Source: Microbacterium sp. AZCO
GTDB taxonomy: Bacteria; Actinomycetota; Actinomycetes; Actinomycetales; Microbacteriaceae
Assembly: GCF_039614715.1 (NCBI RefSeq)
Contig: NZ_CP154857.1
Coordinates: 4,092,001-4,156,000 of the forward strand
Reading direction: 5' to 3'
DNA: 64,000 bases
How positions within the stretch are numbered: position 1 is the stretch's first letter; every line of letters starts with the position of its first letter. Shown piece by piece: positions 42,709 through 52,008 of this stretch. The notes below the pieces were generated by a model. That model saw only the letters and a program-made list of their open reading frames with translations, ran no database searches and was not told the DNA's origin. The position numbers and the translations under genes were made by a program.

Positions 42709-44379
42709 ATGGCAGTCGCAGATGTCCTGTTCACCGGCGGCCGGATCTTCACCGGCGCCGGTCGACCCCTCGAGGCCCACGCGGTCGCGGTCATCGGAGA
42801 CCGCATCGCCGCCGTCGTGCCCGACGACCAGATCGCGGGCCTGATCGGCCCGCGCACGGAGGTCGTCGACCTCGCAGGCGCCCTGCTGAGCCCCGGCTTC
42901 CAGGATGCCCACATCCACCCGGTCGCGGGCGGCATGGAGCTCCTGCAGTGCAATCTCGCCGGGTCGGCGGATGCCGCCGACTCGGTGGCGCGCGTCAAGG
43001 AGTACGCGGCCGCGAACCCCGACGAGGAGTGGATCCTCGGCGGCGGCTGGTCGATGGACCACTTCCCGGGCGGCGCCCCGAGCCGTGCGCTCCTCGACGA
43101 CATCGACCGCCCCGTGCTGCTGCTCAGCCGCGACCACCACAGCACGTGGGTCAACACCGCAGCCATCCGGCTCGCGGGCATCGACGCGTCGACGCCGAAC
43201 CCCGTCGACGGCTGGATCGAGCGCGAAGCCGACGGCCACCCGGCCGGCACCTTCCACGAGGGCGCCGGCGACCTGTTCAGCCACGTGCGCCCGCCGCACA
43301 GCGACGAACTGGCGTTCCGCGGACTGCTCGCCGCGCAGGAGGAGCTCATCGCCCTCGGTGTCACCGGATGGCAGGACGCGATGGTGGGCGCCGCCAGCAT
43401 CATCGCCGACCCCATCGAGGCGTATCGCCGCGCGATCCGCGAGGGTCTGCTGCAGGTGCACGTGAACGGCGCCCAGTGGTGGGAGCGCGACGGCGGCCTC
43501 GAGCAGGTGGCGCGCATGACGGCGCGCCGCGACGCGCTCGCCGCGGAGATCCCGGCCGATCGGTTCACCGTCACGACGACGAAGATCATGGTCGACGGCG
43601 TCGCCGAGAACCAGACCGCCGCGATGCTGACGTCGTACAAGGACGCGCACGGCCACGAGACCGGTCAGGCGGGGCTCTCGTTCATCGACCCGGCCCTGTT
43701 GCGCGACGCCGTCACGGCCCTCGACGCCGCGGGGATGCAGGTGCACTTCCACGCACTCGGCGACCGTGCCGTGCGGGAGGCGCTCGACGCCGTGGAGGCC
43801 GCCCGCGCCGCCAACGGTCCGAGCGACGGGCGCCACCACCTCGCCCACCTCCAGGTGGTCGACGAGGCGGAGGTCCCGCGCTTCGCCGCGGCCGGCGCCG
43901 TCGCCAACCTGCAGGCGCTGTGGGCGACGCACGAGCCGCAGCTCGACGAGCTGACGCTGCCCTTCCTCCGCGACGGGGCCGAAGCGCGGCACTACCCCTT
44001 CGGCGACCTCGTGCGGGCGGGCGTCGCGCTCGCCGCGGGAAGCGACTGGCCCGTCTCGAGCGCCGACCCGATGGACGCCATCCACGTCGCCGTCAACCGC
44101 ACCTTACCCGGTTACGACGGCGAGCCGCTCGGCGGCGAGGCGCAGCGCATCGACCTCGCGACGGCCATGGCCGCGTACACCTCGGGCAGCGCGTACGTGA
44201 ACCACCGCGACCACGACACCGGGTGGATCCGCGAGGGCTATCTCGCGAACCTCGTCGTGCTCTCACCTGACCCCTTCGCGGTCCCGGCGAAGGAGATCCA
44301 CACGTCCACCGTCCTGTCCACCTGGATCGAGGGACGCCCCGTCTACCTCGCCTCCGACACCGCAGAGGAAGCAGCATGA
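42709..44379 (+). CDS. YtcJ-like metal-dependent amidohydrolase
   Basis: 556 residues. The amidohydrolase family 3 pattern is clear: ADVLFTGGRIFTGAG, metal site SPGFQDAHIHPVAGG, WILGGGWSMDHFPGG, HFHALGDRAVREALD, HHLAHLQVVD, and SDWPVSSADPM. These enzymes hydrolyse amides or esters with one or two metal ions; substrate unknown. It is the first gene of a tight operon: its stop overlaps the start of a peptide-type binding protein (ATGA). Together with the importer it suggests uptake and cleavage of an amide-containing compound, controlled by the divergent TetR. Confidence 0.92.
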   Translation: MAVADVLFTGGRIFTGAGRPLEAHAVAVIGDRIAAVVPDDQIAGLIGPRTEVVDLAGALLSPGFQDAHIHPVAGGMELLQCNLAGSADAADSVARVKEYAAANPDEEWILGGGWSMDHFPGGAPSRALLDDIDRPVLLLSRDHHSTWVNTAAIRLAGIDASTPNPVDGWIEREADGHPAGTFHEGAGDLFSHVRPPHSDELAFRGLLAAQEELIALGVTGWQDAMVGAASIIADPIEAYRRAIREGLLQVHVNGAQWWERDGGLEQVARMTARRDALAAEIPADRFTVTTTKIMVDGVAENQTAAMLTSYKDAHGHETGQAGLSFIDPALLRDAVTALDAAGMQVHFHALGDRAVREALDAVEAARAANGPSDGRHHLAHLQVVDEAEVPRFAAAGAVANLQALWATHEPQLDELTLPFLRDGAEARHYPFGDLVRAGVALAAGSDWPVSSADPMDAIHVAVNRTLPGYDGEPLGGEAQRIDLATAMAAYTSGSAYVNHRDHDTGWIREGYLANLVVLSPDPFAVPAKEIHTSTVLSTWIEGRPVYLASDTAEEAA

Positions 44380-46013
44380 CTCGCCGCACTCTTCCCCGCG
44401 CGCTCGCCGCCACGGCGGCCGCCGCGGCCATCGCGCTCGTCGCCGGCGGATGCGCAGCATCCGACACCCCCGAGAAGAAGCCCGTCGAGTGGAAGCTCTC
44501 CGCCACGACGCCGGCCCCCGCGGGCGATATCGACTCCTTCACGTGGGCGTCGTACGCCGAGCCGTTCTCGCTCGACTACGCCTACGCGTTCGACTACGCC
44601 GACAACCAGATCCTGTCCAACGTGTGCGAGTCCCTCCTGCGGCTCAACCCCGACTTCACGCTCAGCCCGGGCCTCGCCGAGTCGTACGAGCACCCGACGC
44701 CCGAGACGTTCGTCTATACGATCCGCGAGGGCGTGACCTTCCACGACGGCACGCCGCTCACGGCCGCCGACGTCGTGGCGTCGATGAACCGCCACCTCGA
44801 CCCCGCCGTCGGTTCGTTCTGGTACTCGGCGTACCAGAACGTCACCTCGATCGAGCAGACCGGCGACCGCCAGGTCACCGTGACGCTCGCGGTGCCCGGC
44901 GAGCAGTTCAACCTCGCGATGGGGAGCTCGGCCGGCGTCATCGAGTCGGCCGCGACGCTCGCGGCGAAGGGCGCCGACTACGGCAACTCCACCGGCGGCG
45001 TCAACTGCACGGGCCCGTTCGAGCTCGCCGACTGGAAGTCGGGGGAGTCGATCACCCTGAAGCGCTACGACGGCTACTGGGACGCCTCGCTCAAGGCGAA
45101 GGCGGCGGAGGTGACCTTCGTCTTCATGGCCGACCCGACGGCGCGCGTCAATGCGCTGGCGTCGGGCGACGTCGACGGCTCGTGGCTCGTCCCGTCGTCG
45201 GCGGTGCAGCAGCTGCAGAACTCCAAGGCCGGCGACATGTACTTCGGCCTCACCTCGGCCGTCGGCAGCCTCGTCGTCAGCAACCTGCAGGGCCCCCTCG
45301 GCGACCTGAAGGTGCGCCAGGCGCTCATGATGGCGCTCGACCGCAAGGGGATCCTGGATGCCGCGGGCAGCGGCATCGGCGAGGTGACGAACGTGCTCAC
45401 CACGAAGTCGGTCTGGGTCGGCGCGGATGCGGGCGCGGTCGACAGCGCCTTCACCGACGTCGAGCCGTACGACTACGACCTGGCCGCCGCGAAGAAGCTC
45501 GTGGAGGACGCCGGCGTCGCCGGCGAGGAGGTCACGATCGTGACGGCACCCATCTCGGGCGAGTTCGCCGTCATCTCGCAGGCCACCGCCGCGGCGCTGG
45601 AGTCGATCGGGCTCAAGGCGAAGATCGAGTCGATCACCCCGGGTGCGTACACGACGATGTTCTCCGACCCCAGCGCGCGCGAGGGCGTGGACCTCTTCTA
45701 CACGAACTGGTACCTGTCCAGCCCCGACCCGCTCGAGATGTACGGCGTGCTCCGGACGGGCGAGTTCAGCAACTACGGCGGCTGGAGCGACCCCGAGTTC
45801 GACGAGGTCGTCAACACCGCGATGGCCATCGACGATCCCGCCGCGCGGAGCGCCGAGACGGCGAAGGCGCAGCAGATCGCGAACGCCCAGCTTCCGTGGC
45901 TGCCGCTGTACACGGCTCCCACGACGCTGTTCCTGGGCACGCGCATCACGGGCGCGGCCCCCTCGATCGCGTACCTCTATTACCCGTGGGCGGCGACCAT
46001 CGGCGCGCGGTAG
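44376..46013 (+). CDS. Peptide/nickel-type ABC solute-binding lipoprotein
   Basis: 545 residues. The lipobox VAGGC places the lipidated Cys near residue 26. The SBP_bac_5 fold is evident: VCESLLRLNPDFTLSPGLAE, YTIREGVTFHDGTPLTAADV, then GTGPFEL-like NCTGPFELADWKSGES and RQALMMALDRKGIL. It binds an oligopeptide-like or opine-like ligand for the permeases encoded downstream. It starts inside the amidohydrolase stop codon. Confidence 0.95.
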   Translation: MTRRTLPRALAATAAAAAIALVAGGCAASDTPEKKPVEWKLSATTPAPAGDIDSFTWASYAEPFSLDYAYAFDYADNQILSNVCESLLRLNPDFTLSPGLAESYEHPTPETFVYTIREGVTFHDGTPLTAADVVASMNRHLDPAVGSFWYSAYQNVTSIEQTGDRQVTVTLAVPGEQFNLAMGSSAGVIESAATLAAKGADYGNSTGGVNCTGPFELADWKSGESITLKRYDGYWDASLKAKAAEVTFVFMADPTARVNALASGDVDGSWLVPSSAVQQLQNSKAGDMYFGLTSAVGSLVVSNLQGPLGDLKVRQALMMALDRKGILDAAGSGIGEVTNVLTTKSVWVGADAGAVDSAFTDVEPYDYDLAAAKKLVEDAGVAGEEVTIVTAPISGEFAVISQATAAALESIGLKAKIESITPGAYTTMFSDPSAREGVDLFYTNWYLSSPDPLEMYGVLRTGEFSNYGGWSDPEFDEVVNTAMAIDDPAARSAETAKAQQIANAQLPWLPLYTAPTTLFLGTRITGAAPSIAYLYYPWAATIGAR

Positions 46014-46045
46014 CGCTCGGTGGTCCCTGAAGGAAAGGCGAGCGC

Positions 46046-47002
46046 GTGATCGCCGTCCGTCGCGTCGCGGGGAAGCCGGGTGGGCTCCTGCTCACCCTCT
46101 TCCTCGCGTCGCTGCTCATCTTCTTCTCCCGCTTCCTCGTCCCGGGAGACCCGGTCGACTTCCTCCTGCGCGGGCGCAAGCCCAGCCCCGAGGCGATCGC
46201 CGAGGTGACGGCGCAGTACGGCCTCGACCTCCCGCCATGGCAGCAGTACCTCGACTGGGTGGGCGGCATCCTGCAGGGCGACTTCGGACGCTCGCTGCAG
46301 TACCGCCAGGACGTCACGACCGTCATCGGCGACCGCCTCCCGGTGACGCTCGGACTCGTCGTGATGGCGGGACTCATGATCGCGATCGCGGGGCTGGGCT
46401 TCGGCACGATCGCCGCGCTCAACCGCGGCCGCTCCGGCGACCGGCTCGTGCTCATCGCCCTGACGGTCCTCGCCGCCATCCCGTCGTTCGTCGGGTCGAT
46501 CGTGCTCATCGCGGTGTTCTCGGTGCAGCTCGGCTGGTTCCCGTCGTTCGGGTCGGGCGAGGGGTTCTGGGACACGGTGTACCACCTCGTCCTGCCGTCG
46601 GTCGCGCTCGCGATCGTCTTCACGGTGCTGGTCGCCAAGGTCACACGCTCCGCGATGGTCGAGCAGCTCGTCCGCGAGCACGTCGAGGTCGCGACGAGCC
46701 GCGGCCTCTCCCGCGGCGCGGTCGTGGGTCGCCACGTGTTCCGCAATGCGCTGTGGCCCATCGTCACGGTGAGCGGCATCCTCGTGGCGGGACTCCTCGT
46801 CGCGAGCGCGATCGTCGAGTCCGCGTTCGGGCTCGCCGGTATGGGCTCGCTCCTCGTGCAGTCGGTCGATCGCCTCGACTTCCCCGTCGTGCAGGCGATC
46901 GTGCTCCTGGTCGTGACGGCGTTCGTCGTCGTCAACGCGATCGTCGACGTGCTCGAGCCGTGGATCGATCCGCGGACGGCGGCGGGGGCGGGTGCGCGAT
47001 GA
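46046..47002 (+). CDS. Peptide-type ABC permease, DppB family
   Basis: 318 residues, six helices. Signature segments are VPGDPVDFLLRG (N-terminal), QYGLDLPPWQQYLDWVGGILQGDFGRSL, and the EAA region MVEQLVREHVEVATSRGLSR followed by LWPIVTVSGILVAGLL. The GTG start has GAAGGAAAGG upstream. Its end overlaps the next permease start (ATGA). Confidence 0.94.
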   Translation: MIAVRRVAGKPGGLLLTLFLASLLIFFSRFLVPGDPVDFLLRGRKPSPEAIAEVTAQYGLDLPPWQQYLDWVGGILQGDFGRSLQYRQDVTTVIGDRLPVTLGLVVMAGLMIAIAGLGFGTIAALNRGRSGDRLVLIALTVLAAIPSFVGSIVLIAVFSVQLGWFPSFGSGEGFWDTVYHLVLPSVALAIVFTVLVAKVTRSAMVEQLVREHVEVATSRGLSRGAVVGRHVFRNALWPIVTVSGILVAGLLVASAIVESAFGLAGMGSLLVQSVDRLDFPVVQAIVLLVVTAFVVVNAIVDVLEPWIDPRTAAGAGAR

Positions 47003-47856
47003 CCTCTCCCACGATCGCCGTGCGGGTGCTGCGCATGCCCCGTGCGACGCGGACGGATGCCTTCCTGCTGATCGCCGTCGCCGTGCTCGTGCTCTTCGCG
47101 CTCGCGGCGGTCTTCGCGCCGCTCGTCGCGCCGTAGGATCCCGAGGCGGTCGATCTCGGCGCCGTGTACGCGTCGCCGAGCCCGGCGCACTGGCTCGGCA
47201 CAGACGCGCTGGGGCGCGACATCCTGAGCCGCATCATCTACGGAGCCCGGACGGCGCTGCTCGGTCCGCTCCTCGTCGTGATCCTCTCGACGGCGCTCGG
47301 CGCCCTCCTCGGCCTGCTCGCGGGGTGGCGGAGCGGATGGCTCGACGCGACGCTCGGGCGTCTGTTCGACGTCGTGTTCGCCTTCCCGTCGCTCCTCATC
47401 GCCATCATGGCCGTCGCGCTCTTCGGCAAGGGGCTCGTCGCTCCCGTCATCGCGATGAGCATCGCCTACATCCCGTTCGTCGCGCGGCTGACCCGCACGC
47501 TCGTGACCGCCGAGCGCAACCGCTCGTACGTCTCGGCGTATCGCGTGCAGGGGTTCGGCGGGGCGTGGATCGCGCTGCGCCGCGTGCTGCCGAACGTCAC
47601 GCCCGTCGTCGGGGCGCAGTCGACGCTCAACTTCGGCTACGTCCTGGCCGAGCTCGCTGCACTGTCGTTCCTCGGACTCGGCGTGCAGCCGCCGACGCCG
47701 GATTGGGGATCCATGATCAACGAAGCGCAGGCGGGCCTCGCCGGCGGCCACTTCCTGCCGGCCATCGCCCCCGCCGTCGCGGTCGTGCTCGTCGTCGTGG
47801 CGGTCAACATCATCGGCGAGGAGCTCCCCCGCCGGGTCGGAGGCGGATCGCGATGA
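46999..47856 (+). pseudogene. Peptide-type ABC permease, DppC family, interrupted by TAG
   Basis: The reading frame from the ATG at 46999 codes for a DppC N-terminus with the first membrane helix (FLLIAVAVLVLFALAAVFAP), then codon 46 at 47134-47136 is TAG, where the family has Tyr (LVAPYDPE). The frame continues intact after it (DPEAVDLG ... HWLGTDALGRDILSR) to the stop at 47854-47856, including an EAA-like loop (SYVSAYRVQGFGGAWIALRRVLPN). A single C-to-G change of TAC would explain it. A restart at GTG 47164 would give a 230-residue protein lacking helix one. All other operon genes are intact. Confidence 0.85.
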
Positions 47857-49457
47857 CCCTGCTCGACATCCAGGGCCTCACGCTGGACCTGCCCGACGGC
47901 ACGGAGCTCCTGCGCGGCATCTCGCTGTCGGTCTCCGCCGGCGAGACGGTCGGGCTCGTGGGCGAGTCCGGCTCGGGCAAGTCGCTCACCGCGCGGTCGG
48001 TGCTCGGTCTCCTTCCCGATCGGGCGCGCACGACCGGCTCGGTGCGCGTCGACGGGCTCGAGGTGCTCGGCGCCTCCCGCCGGGACCTCCTCGAGGTGCG
48101 CCGTCGCCGCGCGGCGATGATCTTCCAGGATCCGCGGGCGGGCATCAACCCGATGCGCACGATCGGCGACCACATGACGGAGTCGCTGCGGCTGTGCCAG
48201 GGCGTCAGCCGCGCCGCCGCGAAGGACCGTGCGCTCGAGCTTCTGGCAGCCGTGCGCCTGCCGCGGCCGGACGACCACTTCGACCAGTACCCGCACGAGC
48301 TGTCGGGCGGCATGCTGCAGCGCGTCATGATCGCGGGCGCCCTCACGAGCGATCCGAAGCTGCTCGTGTGCGACGAGCCCACGACCGCCCTCGACGTGAC
48401 GACGCAGGCCGACATCGTCGCGCTCCTGCAGGAGCTCCGGGATGCCCGGGCCATGGGCCTGCTGTTCATCACGCACGACCTCAACCTGGCCGCCTCGCTC
48501 TGCGACCGACTGGTCGTGATGCGCGCGGGGGCCGTCGAGGAGGAGGGCCCGGCGCGCACGGTGCTCCTCGCGCCGCAGACCGCCTACGCCGAGCGGCTGG
48601 TCGCCGCGACGCCGTCGCTCACGGCTCCTCTCGCCGAGCCGCCGGGCGCCGTCGACGCCGGGTCACTGGCCGCCGCCGAGCCGATGCTCACGGTGCGGGG
48701 CCTCGGCAAGACGTACGCCTCGCGGGGGAAGGAGCCGGTCGTCGCGGTTCGGGATGCCTCGCTCGAGGTTCCCGCCGGCGGCTCCCTCGCCATCGTCGGC
48801 GAGTCCGGTTCGGGCAAGTCGACGCTCGCGCGGATGATCGTGGGCCTCGAGCAGGCCGACGCCGGCGACATCCGCATCGCCGGCCGCGAGCGGACGACCG
48901 TTCCCCGGACACGTGCGGAGCGACGCGCGCACGCGCGCAGCGTCCAGATGGTGTTCCAGGACCCCTACCTCTCACTCGATCCGCGCATCACGGCGGGCCG
49001 CGCCATCGAGGACGCGCTCCGCCTCCACGGACGCGCGAGCGCGAAGGACGCGCGGGCGCGCGTCCTCGAGCTCCTCGCGGCGGTCGGCCTCGAGGAGAAG
49101 CACGCGGCCGCCCGCCCGCGCACCCTCTCGGGCGGGCAGCGCCAGCGCGTCGCGATCGCCCGGGCGCTCGCGATCGAGCCGGATGTGCTGGTGATGGACG
49201 AGGCGACCAGCGCCCTCGACGTGTCGGTGCAGGCGCAGGTGCTCGACCTCGTCGCGCGCATCCGCGCCGAGCGCGGTCTGACGCTCGTGTTCATCAGCCA
49301 CGACCTGGCCGTCGTGCGGCGCGTGTGCGACCGCACGCTCGTGATGAGCAGGGGCGAGATCGTCGAGCAGGGCCGGACGTCGGAGCTTCTGGCCGACCCG
49401 CAGCATCCCTACACCCGCCGTCTCCTCGCCTCCGTGCCGGAGCCCCTGCACCGGTGA
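47853..49457 (+). CDS. Fused DppD-DppF type ABC ATPase
   Basis: 534 residues with two complete ABC domains in one chain: first Walker A GESGSGKSLTARS, signature LSGGMLQRVMIAGAL, DEPTTALD; second GESGSGKSTLARM, LSGGQRQRVAIARAL, DEATSALD. Each has a C-terminal peptide-transporter-type tail (YAERLVAATPSL and PYTRRLLASVPEP). It would energise the preceding permeases as a single polypeptide replacing DppD and DppF. It starts in the stop codon of the interrupted permease (ATGA). Confidence 0.95.
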   Translation: MTLLDIQGLTLDLPDGTELLRGISLSVSAGETVGLVGESGSGKSLTARSVLGLLPDRARTTGSVRVDGLEVLGASRRDLLEVRRRRAAMIFQDPRAGINPMRTIGDHMTESLRLCQGVSRAAAKDRALELLAAVRLPRPDDHFDQYPHELSGGMLQRVMIAGALTSDPKLLVCDEPTTALDVTTQADIVALLQELRDARAMGLLFITHDLNLAASLCDRLVVMRAGAVEEEGPARTVLLAPQTAYAERLVAATPSLTAPLAEPPGAVDAGSLAAAEPMLTVRGLGKTYASRGKEPVVAVRDASLEVPAGGSLAIVGESGSGKSTLARMIVGLEQADAGDIRIAGRERTTVPRTRAERRAHARSVQMVFQDPYLSLDPRITAGRAIEDALRLHGRASAKDARARVLELLAAVGLEEKHAAARPRTLSGGQRQRVAIARALAIEPDVLVMDEATSALDVSVQAQVLDLVARIRAERGLTLVFISHDLAVVRRVCDRTLVMSRGEIVEQGRTSELLADPQHPYTRRLLASVPEPLHR

Positions 49458-49485
49458 GAACAGGGGTGTGCGGTATACAGGAGGC

Positions 49486-50154
49486 ATGCCGGTCCGCACG
49501 CCAGACCCCGATCCGAACGAGAGCGACGACCAGGGCACGCCCCGCGATCCTCTCGGCGGCATCGGCGCGTCGTTCGGGGTCCCGGGTCGTCCCCTCGGGG
49601 ACGGCACGTTCGGATCGCCCGCCCCGGGCAACGCCGCGAACCCGGGATGGCTCACCGACATCGAGCTGGCCGAGGCGCGGCGCCGCCTGCCGATGCTCTA
49701 CGTCGAGGCGATCCCCGTCCGCACCGACGGCGTCGGCGCGGTCACGCAGGTCGGCATCCTGCTGCGCGCGACGCCGCTCGGCGAGATCACGCGCTCGATC
49801 GTGTCGGGCCGCATCCGCTACGGCGAGACCGTGCGCGACGCGCTCTTCCGTCACCTCGAGAACGATCTCGGGCCCATGGCCTTCCCGCTGCTGCCGCCGC
49901 AGCCCGTGCCCTTCACGGTCGCCGAGTACTTCCCGATCCCCGGTGTGAGCGCGTTCCACGACGACCGTCAGCACGCCGTGTCGCTCGCCTTCGTCGTGCC
50001 CGTGACGGGCACGTGCGAGCCGCGCCAGGACGCGCTCGAGGTCACGTGGCTCTCACCGGAGGAGGCGGCATCCGATTCCCTCGCCGCCGAGATGGAAGGC
50101 GGCCGCGGCACGCTCGTCCGCCTCGCGCTCGCGAGCGTCGGCGCCCTCCGCTGA
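49486..50154 (+). CDS. DUF4916/Nudix-like protein
   Basis: 222 residues. TATACA (49474-49479) is 6 nt before the ATG at 49486, so it is probably leaderless; a GTG at 49468 is less likely. A disordered Pro/Gly-rich N-terminus (about 55 residues) precedes a Nudix-type fold: RLPMLYVEAIPVRTDGVGAV, GRIRYGETVRDALFRHLEND, SLAFVVPVTGTCEPRQDALE. The Nudix box is degenerate, which is typical for DUF4916. Catalytic activity is uncertain. Confidence 0.82.
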   Translation: MPVRTPDPDPNESDDQGTPRDPLGGIGASFGVPGRPLGDGTFGSPAPGNAANPGWLTDIELAEARRRLPMLYVEAIPVRTDGVGAVTQVGILLRATPLGEITRSIVSGRIRYGETVRDALFRHLENDLGPMAFPLLPPQPVPFTVAEYFPIPGVSAFHDDRQHAVSLAFVVPVTGTCEPRQDALEVTWLSPEEAASDSLAAEMEGGRGTLVRLALASVGALR

Positions 50155-50381
50155 CCCCTCTCGGCGCCGCTGCAGCGGGGTCGTGCACAGGCCCGCCGCC
50201 GCGGGCCGGATCTCCCAGGCGCGAGAGGTAGAGTTCTCACACCCGAGGCACGGTTCGCCGTGCCGAATCCCCCCACCTGTCGACGCGGAGCGCGACGTTC
50301 CTCCTCCGCCGACCCCTCGCATCCGCGCGGTCGGCGCGGTCCGAGCGCGCGCTCCTGACCCTCGTCCGAACGGAGACACAG
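50155..50381. other. Promoter and leader of the DivIVA-like gene
   Basis: The 227-bp gap contains GGTAGAGTTCTCAC near 50226-50240, with TAGAGT as a possible -10 that would give a leader of about 140 nt. No Shine-Dalgarno stronger than GGAG (50371-50374) is seen. No ORF or palindrome of note was found in the rest. Confidence 0.4.
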
Positions 50382-51941
50382 ATGTCCGACCAGCCCTCGC
50401 CGGAGCGCCCGACCGACGCCGACGGCATGTCGCCGTTCCAGGAGCTCATCGACGGCGGCACGCCCGCCGCCGAGGCCGCCGTCTTCACGACCGCCTTCCG
50501 CGGATACGACAAGGACGAAGTGGATGCCGCCGTGGCCGGCCTCAACGCCCGCGTCCGGTCCGCCACCGAGCAGGTGTCGGTGCTCAAGCAGCACCAGCGC
50601 CGCGCCGGCGCCGCGCTCGCGCAGAGCCGCGAGAAGGTCGAGCGCCTCGAGGCCGAGCTCGCCACGGCCGACCAGCAGCGCCGCGAGGCCGTCGAGCGCG
50701 TCGAGGCCGAGATCAAGGCCGCGCAGGCGCAGGGCCGCGACGCCGTCGAGCGCGCGCAGGCCGAGGCGACCGCCGCGTCGGCGCAGGAGCGCGACGAGGT
50801 CGAGCGTCTGCGGGCCGAGCTCGCCGCCGCCGAGGCGCGCGCGACCGAGGCCGAGAAGCGCGTGCAGACCCTCAGCGACGAGCTCGTCGGCGCAGCGGCC
50901 GACACCCCGAACCGTCCCCAGTTCGAAGAGGTGCTTCGCGTCGCCGAGGAGCAGGCGGGCGTCCTCATCCGCAACGCGACGGTCCAGGGCGAGCGCCTCC
51001 TCATCGTCGCCCGCGAAGAGATCGACAAGCGCCACAAGGATGCCCGTGCCGAGGCGGAGTCGATCATCGGCCAGGCGCAGCACGACGCGCAGCAGGCGCG
51101 TCTGCGCATCGAGACCGAGCTGACGGCCCACGAGGCGCGCCTCGAGCGCGAGGCCGCGCACGCCGCCGAGAAGATCTCGCAGGCCGAGCGCGAGGCCGCC
51201 GCCATCCGCTCCGAGGCGGAGAAGGGCGCCGCGGCGCTGCGCACGATGGTCGCCCGCGAGACCGACCTCGCGCGTGCCGAGGCCGACGAGGCCGTGCGCG
51301 AGCAGCGCATGCGCGCGCTCGAGTTCGAGGCATCCCTCACCCGCCGTCAGGACGACGCGCAGCAGGAGTTCCTCATGCTGCACAACCAGGCCGTCGCGCA
51401 CGCCGAGCGCATCACGCTCGACGCCAACGAGCAGGTCGCGGCGTCGCTCGAGCACGCCCAGCGGGTCGCGTCGAAGGCCGAGGACTTCGAGCGCCTCATG
51501 CGTGCGCAGGCGCAGCAGATCGAGGCCGACGCCAACCTCCGCGCCCGCGAGACGCTCGAGAAGTCGCGCGACAAGGCGCAGCGCATCCTCGACCTCGTCA
51601 CCGACCACTCGCAGTCGGTGCTGCGCGACGCCGAGGACCGCACGCGCCAGCTGCGCTGGCAGCAGCACCAGCTCGTGAGCTTCATGGCCGAGGTGAAGGA
51701 GCTCATCCGCCCCGGCACGCCGCTCGACGAGGCCGCCGCCGCGATCGGCGAGCAGGTTCCCGGCGCGCAGGACGCGGACCGCGGCGAGGACTCCGGCTAC
51801 GCCGACGACGTCGACGCCGAGCTGGCCGAGCTCGTCGAGCACGGCTCCGACGACGCGGGCGAGGAGGCCGTCGAGGGCGAGCACGTCGAGGCTTCCGAGG
51901 GCGACGGCCAGGCCGAGGAGCTCTCGCACGCCGAGAACTGA
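50382..51941 (+). CDS. DivIVA-like coiled-coil cell-division/polar-growth protein
   Basis: 519 residues. A short N-terminal region with FTTAFRGYDKDEVDAAVAGL (about 36-56) matches the DivIVA-type membrane-targeting motif (F/Y-x-RGYDxxEVD). Residues about 60-430 are continuous coiled coil rich in Ala, Glu, Arg and Gln. The C-terminus is acidic (EDSGYADDVDAELAEL). Such proteins scaffold polar growth or division in actinobacteria. This one is longer than typical Wag31 and may be a paralogue with filament-forming character. A strong terminator follows. Confidence 0.8.
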   Translation: MSDQPSPERPTDADGMSPFQELIDGGTPAAEAAVFTTAFRGYDKDEVDAAVAGLNARVRSATEQVSVLKQHQRRAGAALAQSREKVERLEAELATADQQRREAVERVEAEIKAAQAQGRDAVERAQAEATAASAQERDEVERLRAELAAAEARATEAEKRVQTLSDELVGAAADTPNRPQFEEVLRVAEEQAGVLIRNATVQGERLLIVAREEIDKRHKDARAEAESIIGQAQHDAQQARLRIETELTAHEARLEREAAHAAEKISQAEREAAAIRSEAEKGAAALRTMVARETDLARAEADEAVREQRMRALEFEASLTRRQDDAQQEFLMLHNQAVAHAERITLDANEQVAASLEHAQRVASKAEDFERLMRAQAQQIEADANLRARETLEKSRDKAQRILDLVTDHSQSVLRDAEDRTRQLRWQQHQLVSFMAEVKELIRPGTPLDEAAAAIGEQVPGAQDADRGEDSGYADDVDAELAELVEHGSDDAGEEAVEGEHVEASEGDGQAEELSHAEN

Positions 51942-51950
51942 TCCCGCACA

Positions 51951-51993
51951 CGAACGCGGGGCCGGCGCCGTCAGGCAGCCGGCCCCGCGTTCG
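51951..51993. terminator. Perfect 16-bp stem terminator
   Basis: CGAACGCGGGGCCGGC (51951-51966) pairs perfectly with GCCGGCCCCGCGTTCG (51978-51993), loop 11 nt. It lies between the convergent DivIVA-like and threonine aldolase genes and so can end both transcripts. Confidence 0.9.
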
Positions 51994-52008
51994 CGTTTCA
52001 GGTCGAGA

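Noticed and set aside
49468..49485. GTG at 49468 as the start of the DUF4916 gene
   Set aside because: It would place the TATACA box inside the coding region; the ATG at 49486 has the 6-nt spacing seen at other leaderless genes.
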